Source: Melieria omissa
Lineage: Eukaryota; Arthropoda; Insecta; Diptera; Ulidiidae
DNA length: 64,000 nucleotides
Direction: 5' to 3'
NCBI GenBank assembly: GCA_963971225.1
Contig: OZ020269.1
Span: 96,978,540 to 97,042,539, forward strand
Below are positions 24,100 through 35,400 of this stretch, one piece after another (within the stretch, counting starts at the first letter, position 1; every line of letters begins with the position of its first letter). The notes under the pieces are model-generated. The model did not search any database. It saw only the letters and a list, made by a program, of their open reading frames with translations, and was not told where the DNA came from. The position numbers were made by a program, and so were the translations under genes.

Positions 24100-25489
24100 A
24101 TGGCTTCCAAACTAACAGCGCTCACAACGCTGGCATTGCTGTGCGCCCTCGGGCTCCTACGCGCCGCGCGCGCCCAGGAGAACGTCCAGCTGCAGATTCC
24201 GCCATCGCTGGTTGAGTGCTACAACACCAGCTACTTCATGAACCGCGCCAACCGTCTGCCCTCGACCATCGAGACGCTCATCGGTCTCATCGAGAAGGTG
24301 GAGAACGCCTATGGTTACAGCGGCGACATGCGCACACTGGCCGTAGGACTGTTGCAGCGCTTTCGCCAGGACGGCATACAGCGCGCGCCCGGCGTGACCG
24401 CCTCCGAGGGCGTCATACCGTACAGCCCCACCGGCTTTCAGTTTCCCAAATTCCGCATACTGCTGTCGCGTCTCATACCCGGCAACGCACTCAACTTTCC
24501 CAACAGCACGCTGACGCGCGAGGAGCGCTGCTCGCTGCACTTCATGCTGTCCAGCTCGTTCGACACGAGCGTGCGCGGCGACGAGAATCAGGTGTGCAAC
24601 CAGCTGTCGCAGTATCGCGCCCAGCGACGGCCGCGCGCCGCTCCCAGCGCCAGCGAGCGCAACAATTTCATGGGCGATGTCGAGCTGCTCGAAACGCTGC
24701 AGACGCGCGCACAAAAGCGCGGCGCCAACGTGCAGCAGATGCGCCCCAACGGCAAATCGTTCGATGTCGACTGGGGCTTGGGGGACAGCGACTACGGCTA
24801 CTCGTCCACGGACAACACAGTCAGTCAGTGCCCCGTTGAGAATGGCGTCATCTGGACGCCATGGGGCACCGTTGCCGCCGGCACACTGATGGCCGGCATT
24901 GCCACGGGCCTGCAGCCCCAGACTGTGAAGCTGCGCACACTGCTGGCGCTCTCGCGTCGCCCGGGCGCCACCAATCTGGCACAGACTGCCACCGTTTCGA
25001 TTGACAATCGCTGGGCTGCCACACTCGCTGGCGATCTGGCCGAGGTGGCGCTCGTACAGGTGCCCGTCTCCAGCTCGGAGACGGCAACGGTGGGCGCAAG
25101 CGGCGCCTGGAACAGCACCACCATGCCCAAGTGGTATTTCCTCACGCAGCGCCAGAACATGGAGATGACCGATGCCGAAATACGCGGCGGCCTCGACGGT
25201 CTCATACTGGCCATGAACATTGGCACCTGGCGCACGCAAGCGTCGAGCATGAAACTGTCGCAACTGCTGCGCATGTACTACTCAATGGACGGTGTGCTCG
25301 GCAGCGGCATTATGGCCTGCAATCGCAAGGACAACTTTCCCAATGTGGCACCACTCGACACGATGATTGCGCAGACGAGCGCCTTCGCGCAGGTGCTGGA
25401 TCGCGAGATGCAGCTGCGCGTCACACTGTCGCCGACAGCCATAGCGCAATTCTCCACAGCGGCGGCCAATGCACTCACGTCCTATGTTC
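24100..25489 (+). CDS. Common 5' coding exon (463 codons, ends phase 1)
   Basis: It encodes residues 1-463 plus the first base of codon 464. The signal peptide is MASKLTALTTLALLCALGLL then RAARA. Sequons include NTS at residues 42-44 and NST at about 131-133. A basic, Arg/Ala/Pro-rich linker (QYRAQRRPRAAPSASER) sits near residue 180, and an acidic Gly/Tyr-rich stretch (DWGLGDSDYGYSS) near 225. A large region with ENGVIWTPWGTVAAGTLMAG and later MPKWYFLTQRQNMEMTD follows. The exon is far richer in G/C than its surroundings, as is usual for fly coding exons. The donor is GTTC|GTAAGT at 25490. The open frame runs on only 47 bases past the donor. Confidence 0.9.
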
Positions 25490-28400
25490 GTAAGTACTCA
25501 TGGAACATGAAAAACAATCGATTCTTTAGATTTTAAATCGACTCACAATGCAGAAGGTCCTCAGAAGTTTTCAAGAATGGTTCAGAGAAGCTTATGGAAT
25601 CTGAAAAACAATCGATTCCTTACATTATAAATCGACTCACAATGGAAAAGGTCCTCAGGAGTTACCAAGAATGGTTCAGAGGAACTTGCCACGCGCTCTT
25701 CGGGCAGTGGCGGATTCAGGGGGTTTTGGGGGTTGAACCCCCCTGAAATACTAGGATCGACTTTAAAACTATATACAAATAAAAAAGCATTTTCTAAATA
25801 TTAAAGAATTACTTTTGAACCCCCTCCCCCCCCGAAATATTTTTCTGAATCCGCCTCTGTCTTCGGGCATTGTAATGAGCCTAAGAGATCTCCTGCCTGT
25901 CCTAACCTTTCAAATCAATAACCTTTAAATTAATATGCATTCGTTCCTGTAAAGACCACAAAATTCGCTGAAAATCTGCTTCTAGTGAGCCATTTTTGCA
26001 AATCTTGCAAGAATAAATAATTAGCTGGACCCAAGTATGGTAACTATGTTGGATCTAACAGCATCTTGTAACCTAATTCGAACTATTTTTACATTATTCA
26101 TTGAATCAGTTGTTCACTTTTGTACTGGAAGAAGGTTAGGTTAGGTTGAAACCCTCGAATAAATCTAATCTAATCTATTCATTATTAATAAATAATCCTT
26201 AACCTAAGATTAGGCTACTCCATCAAACCATTTAGACAATGTTTTGAACCTAAACAGGTCTTTAACATCTGTGTATGTATCTCTCCGAGGTTCCTTAGAA
26301 ATGGTTGTCCTGTAGCTGAACAAATTTTCTTTTTCTTTTTCCAAAGCGGCCATTTTTCCTCAAAGGTTCTATTCCTCCCTTATTTTGGTTTTTTTCGGAC
26401 AATCAACAAAAATTCTTTCGCTTTCATACCAAAAACAGAGGCCATAATCTGTACAGCTTGTAGACTTCTTAGTTTTCATATTAGTTAAAATTTTCTATGC
26501 TCTTGAAAAAGGATTTTCCCGCCTTCATTACTATTGACAATGAATCAATTGTTCATTTTTGTTCTGGAACAAGGTTAGGTTAGGTTGAAATGGCTGCATA
26601 GATCATATCCTTCACATAGGTCAAGAAGTAGGCCTGTTATGATACCATATGCAGCTTTCCCTAAGATGAGGTTACTTCGTTAAAACATGACGATGTTAGG
26701 AACCTAAGCAGGTTTTTAACATCTATGTATGATAACTCTCCAAGGTTCCTTAGAAATGGTTGTCCTGTAGCTGGAAAAAAGGCACCTGGTAAAACCCGTT
26801 TTTCCTCACAGGTTCTCTTCTTACCTTATTTTGGGTTTTTCCAGAGAACCAACAAAAATTATTTCGCTTTCATACCAAAAACAGAGGCCATAATCTGTAC
26901 AGCTTGTAGACTTCTTTATTTTCATATTAGTTAAAATTTTCTGTTCTCTTGAAAAAAGATTATTTCCGCTTTCATTGTGAGTCGAGACATATCAGTTTGT
27001 AGATATACAAATAGCTTTATTAATTATAGATTATAAATATAAACTATTATCAAACAATTAATTGATTAGTTAAGATTTAATCGATAGATATAATTGATAA
27101 AAACTCATTTGTTTTCGTTGAACTGACATCTCATGAAACATACCTTTGTGTCTACCATCGATTTCAAAAGTTTGTGGAATCCAAGTAAATTCGAACACGT
27201 GCAAACTATACTAAAAATTATATCTAAACAAATGATAACTTAATTTGGAGCATTTTTAGAAAACAAAAAAAGTTTATGAATTTCTTATTTCTTCGTTCTT
27301 TTGTCTGAATTATCCTAAGAAAGTTATGTAAATTTGGAATTTTGCTGAAGCTGAAGTCATGGATTTATCAAATTTAGAAAACTTCAAGAAATTTCTATAT
27401 CTCTAACAAATTGAAAACTCTAAGAGCTCAAAAAAGCAGCAAAGAAGCTTTAAGCAAACAATTTAATGTCGTTTCCTTGAAATGTATGCCGTCTAAAAAG
27501 TCTAATTGAATCTTAACCCTGGAATGCTAGTCATATTTTGAAACTGTATCACAATACGTTTCCGATGTTGGAATAACATATAAATTAATGGGGTTTTTTG
27601 CATTGAGACCAGAAGAGATCTATTGTGCCTCCTCAAAGTTATTAGGGAACATCCAACGACCTAATGATCTATTGTGCCCTCTAAAAGTTGTTAGGGAATA
27701 GCTCCCGGACCGAAAGACCTAATGAAGTTTTGTAACTCACGAGGGTTTAGGTGATTGATGCTCTTCTGTAAACCAGAACTGTCCCGCATTGTAGTTTAAA
27801 GTGTTCGAGAGTTTTCTCTGCGGTTCCGTAGAGTCTACAGACTCTAACCTACTCTAGTCCGATTGTATGCATATGTTTCCTCAGTCTATAGTGCCCAGTT
27901 AGAAGACCGGTAACCTGTCTAAGCTGGTTTTCCTTAGTTTGAGGCATTCTTCATACCATTTGGGGTTACAACCTTCAATAAAGTTCTCTCTGGTTCTCTC
28001 CTTAAGTTTTAGTAACTCTTCCCTGTCCAATGAAGGGCTGCGGTCCCAGGGGGTCTGTCTGCCTCCTCGTTTCCGTCAATTCCTCTTCGTCCTGGAACCC
28101 AGAGGTTCTTGAACTGGTTATCTATGCCAAATACATTTCATGCCTCTCTCCCAATGTTAGTAAACTCCCTTAAGATTTCTACTCAAGGTTAAGTGATCAA
28201 CTTTATATAACTCAGTCACTAAAGGACGAAAAGGACAAAATTTCTTAGATCGTGCTAATCCCTTCTATTATGCTTTTACGATTTACGGTTTTGACTTGTT
28301 GGGTTGGCAAGAAAGTAATTTCGGTTTTCAAGAATAGATGACATTAAGTATGCTTTGAGGGACTTTGGTCAACGTTATAAATATTTTCTTTAGATATATA

Positions 28401-31400
28401 CTTTCACTTTTAGATTACTTTATCATCATTACATGTGTGATGAATCGGCACAAATCACATTGAAACCTGAAGGTTTCGGAAGGATTCAAAAGATGCTGTA
28501 TATTAGCTACTTCCAAGGAACCAAACGATAAATTCAGAAATTCACTGTTACTAACTAATGAAACTGGATGAAGCAATCAAAGAAAAAAACAGCCTGAATT
28601 GGCAAATTGCCAAGGAACCGTGTTCCTCCACGATTCCTTTCTTCTTTGGTGATATTTAGAAAGTTATTGAAGCTAATATTTCTAATATTTCTAATATTTC
28701 TCTTTTTTCCATATACCAAGTTTTTCTCTTGTCTACAGAAACATACTTCAAACTAATATGCAAATGGAATGGGAAGCGGCTTAGCCAATTCTCGTCAATT
28801 GACTCCCAAAAATTAGTTTCATATTGCAATGTCCCGTCTCGTCTTTCTACACAGAAAAAACATTCTTCATGCTCATTGGCCTGTGCCACGTTTCTTCTGA
28901 GAGAACTATGATAATAATACTCTTTTTCCATATTTTTCTATATGTGTATATTCAAAATTATTATGCAAACATGTAAAACAGGTTAACCAATTCTCTTCAA
29001 AGGACTCTTGAAAAATATCTCATATTTTTCACTGAAATATTAAAAACTAGTAGGGCCCTGCGGCTTTGCACGCAAGTTTAAAGTCAATGGGCCCAATAAA
29101 TCATGTTTCTTCATACTAAACTCAATGGGCGATGCCACACCTCTTTTATGTAATGCCCAATCCATTCCTCCAGTCGAAGGGTGTAAACCGGTTTCATTTA
29201 TATGCGACTTTCAGTTCCAGTTACGCGGAAAATTTCAATCACAAAAAATATGCCGCGCCCCTTGTTCAACGCCCATAACATTTTGCCAGTAGAATGACAC
29301 ATCTATGGGACGTTGGTATACAAAACTTCAAAGCTTTCCAACTTATTGTTCCGAAGCTATTAAAATTTTGGGTTGTATGGGCGGTACCATGCCCCTCGCC
29401 CAATACCCATCCTACTCTGCCTGTCGAAGGGCACGTCGAAATCGTAAGTATGTGCCAAATATCTTGATGTGTGATTTGCAGTTCCAAAGTTATTGAAAAC
29501 AATAAAGTCGCTTGAAAAGTACCACGCCCCTTGACCAACGCCCATACAATTTAACCATTTGAACGACACGTCTAAGCCATGATGCTATATCAAATTTCAA
29601 TGCTGGCCGACTTATAATTCCGAAGATATTTCATATTAAAAACTTGGTTTGTATAGGCAGTGCCAGGCCCCCTCGTCCGATACCCAACCCATTCCCAATG
29701 TCGAAGGTCACATCTAAATCGTAAGTTTGTGCCAAATCTCTTAACTGCGTGATTTGTAGTTCCAAAGTTATTCAAAATATTCAAGTTGCTTAAAAAGTGC
29801 CACGCCCCTTGTCCAACGCTCACAAAGTTTTACCAGTGAAACGACACATCAAACGGTGGCCCCGCACCGAATTTTAATGCTGCCCGATTTCTCATTCCGA
29901 AGATATTCCATATAGAAAATTTAATGGGCGGTGCCATGCCCCCTTGTCAAAAACCCACCCCATTCCCCCTATTGAATCACTAAATCGTTTGATACCCATA
30001 TTGCTGTGACATATGTATATATCATGGCTGATTTGTTATTATAGTGATCGTGGCGAGAAGGCGTATTATTAGGTAGGCGTGGTTAAACTTCTATATCCTA
30101 TGTTAACATCAACAAAACACGGAATAATTTGGTATTAATACTGATTTACCGACATATACCGCAGCTTCGTTTGGTTAGTTTAGTTGGCGTGGAAAGTGGG
30201 CGTGGCCGATTATATTATAGCCTATGTTTGGCGCAATGGCACGCTGAATCGTTTGGCACCCATATTGCCTTGCAAAAGCTAACCATAGATGAGTTTTGTT
30301 ACCATAGTGGGCGTAAGAAGGGGGCGTGGCCATTCTCATATAGCCTATGGACCATTCCCATAGATAAAAAGTGTTTTTTTCGCTATTTCATCTAAATCGG
30401 TTCAGTGGTTTTTGCCTGATTGTGGCTCAAAAAACGTCACACTTGTTTTTATATAATAGTATAGATAAAAGACTGATTTCTTGTCTCCTTTTCACTGAAT
30501 GATTTCGAAAATTGTTCTTACCTAATTTTGTCATGAGAATTTATTTGTTTTACATATTTGTTGATTAATCTGTTTGTGTTGAACCCAGAATCGCCGTTTT
30601 TGGTAATTTCGGACAAAAATTGGTCAGATATTTTTACTTTGGTCCGCTGGTCTGCTTAAAAGAATTTCGGTCCGTTTTGTGATGTTGTGATTGTGATCTT
30701 TTCATTAGTACAAAAAATGTATTTAAAAAATAAAATTGTAATTAAAAAATGACTTTAAAGATAATGAAAACTTTTAATTTGGTCGTTTGGAGTCGGATAT
30801 GGTCGGAAGTTTGGTCGAAAAAAAATTGCAAGTGGTAACACTGGTTGAACCTTTCAAGTTATTGATCAAATTACTCAAACCGCAACTCTCTCATAGCTTT
30901 GACTTGGTTTATTTTCCTCTCTTTCTCTCTCTCATTACCTCTAAGTCGTTGCATTGTCGCTCTCTTTCGCCCCCACTTCTCATTGTGTGTTCAATCTTAT
31001 TATCCTTTAAGCCATCTTTATTGATCTCTTGTTTTCTTTTTCATTACTCTCTCTCTCTCTCTTTCAGCCCAAAGTCTTAACGATGTCTCCTGTTCGGTTA
31101 GCAATCCTCTGCCGCAAGATATATCCGCATCGATAACGCCCATGACAAATATTTATGTGTTCCTGGATACCACTTGGCAGTACGCCAACATTGTTGATTA
31201 TGTCGCGTGAGTTTTTCGCATCTTCTGCCAACATGCGCCTTTATTCAAACTGTTTTTCAATAATCATTTACAGTTACATACTGAATCGCCTCAATATTAA
31301 CCCATACGCCAGCTCGGTGACTTTGTTGGCCGCCAATGATGGCAGCGTTATGGTCAACACCACAAACTATCTGATGGATGTCTATCAGCAGTGGAATGTC

Positions 31401-32436
31401 ACCACACAGGCCTTGTGTAAGTTCTCTCTAGCTCTTTCTCTTTCTCTCTCTCCACTGTTGTTTGTTGCATCTTCCAGACACGCCCGGCTTCAATCTGCCC
31501 ACAATACTGCGCTCCCTGCAAAACCTCACACAAAACTACATGAACGGCCAAAAGACCAACAGCTCAGTGGGCGGTCGATCGATGGTGGCTCTGCTGATTC
31601 CCTACTCCTCGGCCACGGTCAGTTCGAGCGATTCCAGCTACTCCACCACTCGGCTGCAGAACATCTACGAGCAAATACCCGATCTGCACTTCATCTACTA
31701 CACCGGCGGCACCACTAGCCGCTTCAGCTCCTTTGTGCGCACGCCCAGCCAGGACCTGTTTGCCCTCAATACAGGCAACAATGTGGCTTCCTCTTCCGGA
31801 CCCGTTGTGGCGCGCATCAAGCAATGTAAGTGCCAGCCGCCCTCTCCCTTTCATATGTGCTCGCCGCTCTCACTGGCCCCGTTCGCTCTTTCAGTACCGC
31901 GTCGCATCATCAATCCGCGCTGCGGCTCCAACTGGTACACCTCCACCTGGGGCACCGATCAAATGGCCCAATACGCACGACCCGGCGACATTAACTTTTA
32001 CCGCATGGTGCCGAATTACTTCTTTGGCGGCGGCAGCGGCCGCTACATCAACATTCAGTCCTCCAACAATATCCCGTTTACCATCTGCACGTCGCGCAGC
32101 AACGTTCTGCCCACACAGAACAACGCCTCCTCGGTGGGCAACACCGCCGAGCAGAACTGCGCGCAGATTGGCAACGGCTACGCGTACGATCTGTCCAGCG
32201 CCTGCAGCGGCTACAGCACCATACACCAGTGCCCGCCGCTGTACCTGTCCGTGCAGGCGCCGGACTCCTCCACCAGCATGACAGTGTCCTGCTCGGACAA
32301 CGCTTGCCAGACGCCCGACCAGGCGCGCTACGTTATATCGGTGGTGAACATGGGCTGCTACAGCGGCGTAGCGGGTCTCTTCGCCAGCTTCCTGACCATT
32401 GCAATTGCCTTCAGTCTGCGCCAACTGCTGCAGTAA
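24100..32436 (+). CDS. Secreted/tethered VWA-like protein, isoform A (853 aa)
   Basis: Join of 24100-25489, 31068-31206, 31274-31416, 31478-31825 and 31895-32436. All donors are GT (GTAAGT, GTGAGT, GTAAGT, GTAAGT), all acceptors AG, and the phases agree, giving 854 codons including stop. A signal peptide (residues 1-25, cut before QENVQ) leads into an extracellular region of about 440 residues unknown to me. A VWA-like domain starts near residue 490 (TNIYVFLDTTWQYANIVDYV). A Cys-rich tail follows (INPRCGSNW, FTICTSR, HQCPPLYLSVQAP). A hydrophobic C-terminus (GLFASFLTIAIAFSL) suggests a GPI signal or single membrane anchor. I do not recognise a named orthologue. Function is unknown; an extracellular or cell-surface role is inferred. 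Confidence 0.85.
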
Positions 32437-35400
32437 CGAGCGACCACTTAGGCATTTAGCCCACACTTCACCACATGTCCTTTTTGTAATATTTATCATT
32501 TTACATGGTATTTCCACCGCGTATCGGGGTAAGGCCGACCTGCTGCACACAACACGACTTCAGCCATTCGGACGGCAGCTTGTTCAAAGAAAATTCCAAG
32601 CTACGAAGACCCCATCACTGATCGTATTGTTTGTGTAATTTTTACTAGTATTTAAGATTTTTTTCATTGCTCTTGTTAAATAAATTTAATAAGACAAACA
32701 AGTAGCAAACCCAAACCAAAAACTACAAATACAAACAAAAAAATTTTAAAAACCTATAAAACGCGTTTTTCATTGGTAAATCGGTTGAGGAAAAAGTAAG
32801 AGGGTTTAAAAATAAAGGAGTGGCAGGGTAACTCTGAAAAAGTTAAGAGAACATGTTGGTACAGTAAAATCGCAATAATTCACACCTCGTTAGTTCGAAA
32901 ATCTCAATAATTCGTAATAAACTGTTGGTCCCTTGAAAAATTGCTTTAATTCGTCAAAAATTCCATACATCTCGGTGCCCTCGCTTACTCGTATTTTTTT
33001 CAATACAAGCGCTTTTTGACTTCGTAAAAATCGTAATGGTTTGGTGAAAACCTCTTATAATTTGTAATTCAAGCAAAATTCTATGGAACTCTGGTTGGAA
33101 AAAAACAATCATAGTAAGCAGCCACGGTTACGTTTACACCTGTAATTCATAAAAAATGTCTGATTCCCTGCAATTACGAATTATCGGGATTCTACTGTAC
33201 TTGTAAACCAGAAACCAGAAGAATTGGAAATTAAGGGTCTGGTCAACAATTGGGTAACCTCAGTAGATTGTGATTTCTGGATTGGGATGACCAATTGTGG
33301 GCAGTCTAGAGCTGCCTTAAAGCAGCCCATAGGCAGCGAAACCAAAAGATTCCTTAACCTTGAGATCACTTAGAGCCTATTTACACGAGGGCTTTTCCCC
33401 CTGCGTTAAAAGTCATGCGTGACGAGTTTGTTGGCGAGAAGTGGTGAGAAGTCAGCGGGGTAGGCAAACACGCACGGTCAGCGAATTCCAGGGGTTTTTT
33501 TGACATTTGCTTTGCTCTTTTTCGCACTTTTCTTCAAATTTCAAACCGGCCGGACGCTTTGCTAACAATTATATTTATATCTTCCCTATTATTTAAATTT
33601 GAGCAGTTAATACCTATTTCAGTGACTTCTAAAATATTTTCAATAATTTTTTCTTTGTTTAAATCCATTTTTCTTTTAATAATGAGAATATCAAAAACTA
33701 CGCGAAAATGTGAATGAAAGAAGATTGGCCGCTTAAACGTCCAAAAAGCCAAGCAAAGTTGCAAGTAAAAAGTCTTCATGTAAATGCATGAAGATTTACG
33801 CAGCAACTTCAAAAGAGAGTTGCAAAAAACGCAGGGGGAAAAAGCCTTCGTGTAAATAGGCTCTTAGAGATCTTACTTAGCCTTGAAAACTCTAAGATGG
33901 CTGACTACATTGATGACAGGACACGAAAACTTCAAGAGATATCGTTCACGAAGAAAATTTGTCGAGGGAGTTATTTGCAGACTGTACTTCAAGAAAGACG
34001 AGCACGGAAACTTCAGGAGACACCTATCAGGATTAATTATCAGGATTACTTGTAGACTGTACTTCAAGAATGACAAGGCAGCTCTGGCACATTGTGTGGA
34101 AGGCTCCAACTCTGGTTAAAAGAAGGATCTGCATTCTGAAACAACCGTTCACAATCACTTCATGGTTCATAACTCGAATCATTAGACACAGAAATCTACT
34201 AAAGATAACGGGTAATATAGTGATTAGAAGGGAGGTCAATGATTACGGCAGACCTGAGGATGACTTATCAAAAATTTCATGGGCATGAAAAGGGACCCAC
34301 TGTGTGGTTCACTTCCTCTTTCAAGTGTGGTTCACTTTCTTTCAGTCAGCGAACGAACTCTCTGAATATTAAATCTGATTTTCAGGCTTCTTGTATCATC
34401 TGCAATTTTGCATTAGTTATGTATTTTGAAGTCTTACCATAAGTTATGGACATATAAAGGCTTAGAGCAATCAAAACATATAAGAATGATCAAATCAAAA
34501 CAATGAATTCAATTGGGTATTTCATTTTTTCAGCATGTTTCCAAAAAAATTAAGTATAAACTCATAGAGAAAACTCAAAGTATTCAGTTTAATGCGTTTA
34601 TGTCTGAATTGCCCAAAAGACATGGAGATGTCTGTCCCAAGAGACAAGAGATACCTGTACTAATTACTTAAGATGGACTAATCAACCATCCTGGCAGAAA
34701 TTCAGTTGGTTATCTCAACCAACACGAAGAACATGTCTAAACTGTGGAGATTTTTTCAATAATAAAACCTTAACTTTTCAAACTAACTTGTAGTTCGAGC
34801 TGTTTGAACAGTTTACAGTTTCTGTTCTTTTTTTAACTCTCTGAATAATTTAGAGTCTAATAACTTCTATCTCGAAATGAGTGGATGTCTAACATATAGA
34901 TTGAAGAAGCTCCTTCCAAATACTATTTGCAAAATGAACCCTAACGAACTATTAAAAGAAACTCTTGGTCATGAAACTCTTCAAAATCCTACAAATGATT
35001 TGTACAGAATAAATTAATCCTGCTTGTAGCAAGCACTGTTATTCATCGAATAGCTATCAAGACACCCTGTTAATTACGCCCATAAGCGAAGCTTAAGGGA
35101 TTCAACTTGCCCCCAAATATCTGCTTGTTACAAACATTTTAGGTGATAAGTATGGTTTCAAATGGCATTAAGTGCAGGAGTTGTATAGGAAAAGTTGTAT
35201 ACTACATACATTAGATTAAATTAGATTAAATTACATTACATTACATTACATACATTATATAACATTACATTCAATTTGATTGGATTACATAACATTACAT
35301 TATGTAACATTAAATTACATTACATTACATTAGGCTACATAACTTAGATTGGATAACATTACATTACATTATATAACATTGAATTACATTACATTACATT

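Noticed and set aside
24157..25263. 368-codon minus-strand frame opposite the common exon
   Set aside because: It arises from GC-rich third positions of the real + strand exon; it has no domain and His/Ala/Gly-rich content.
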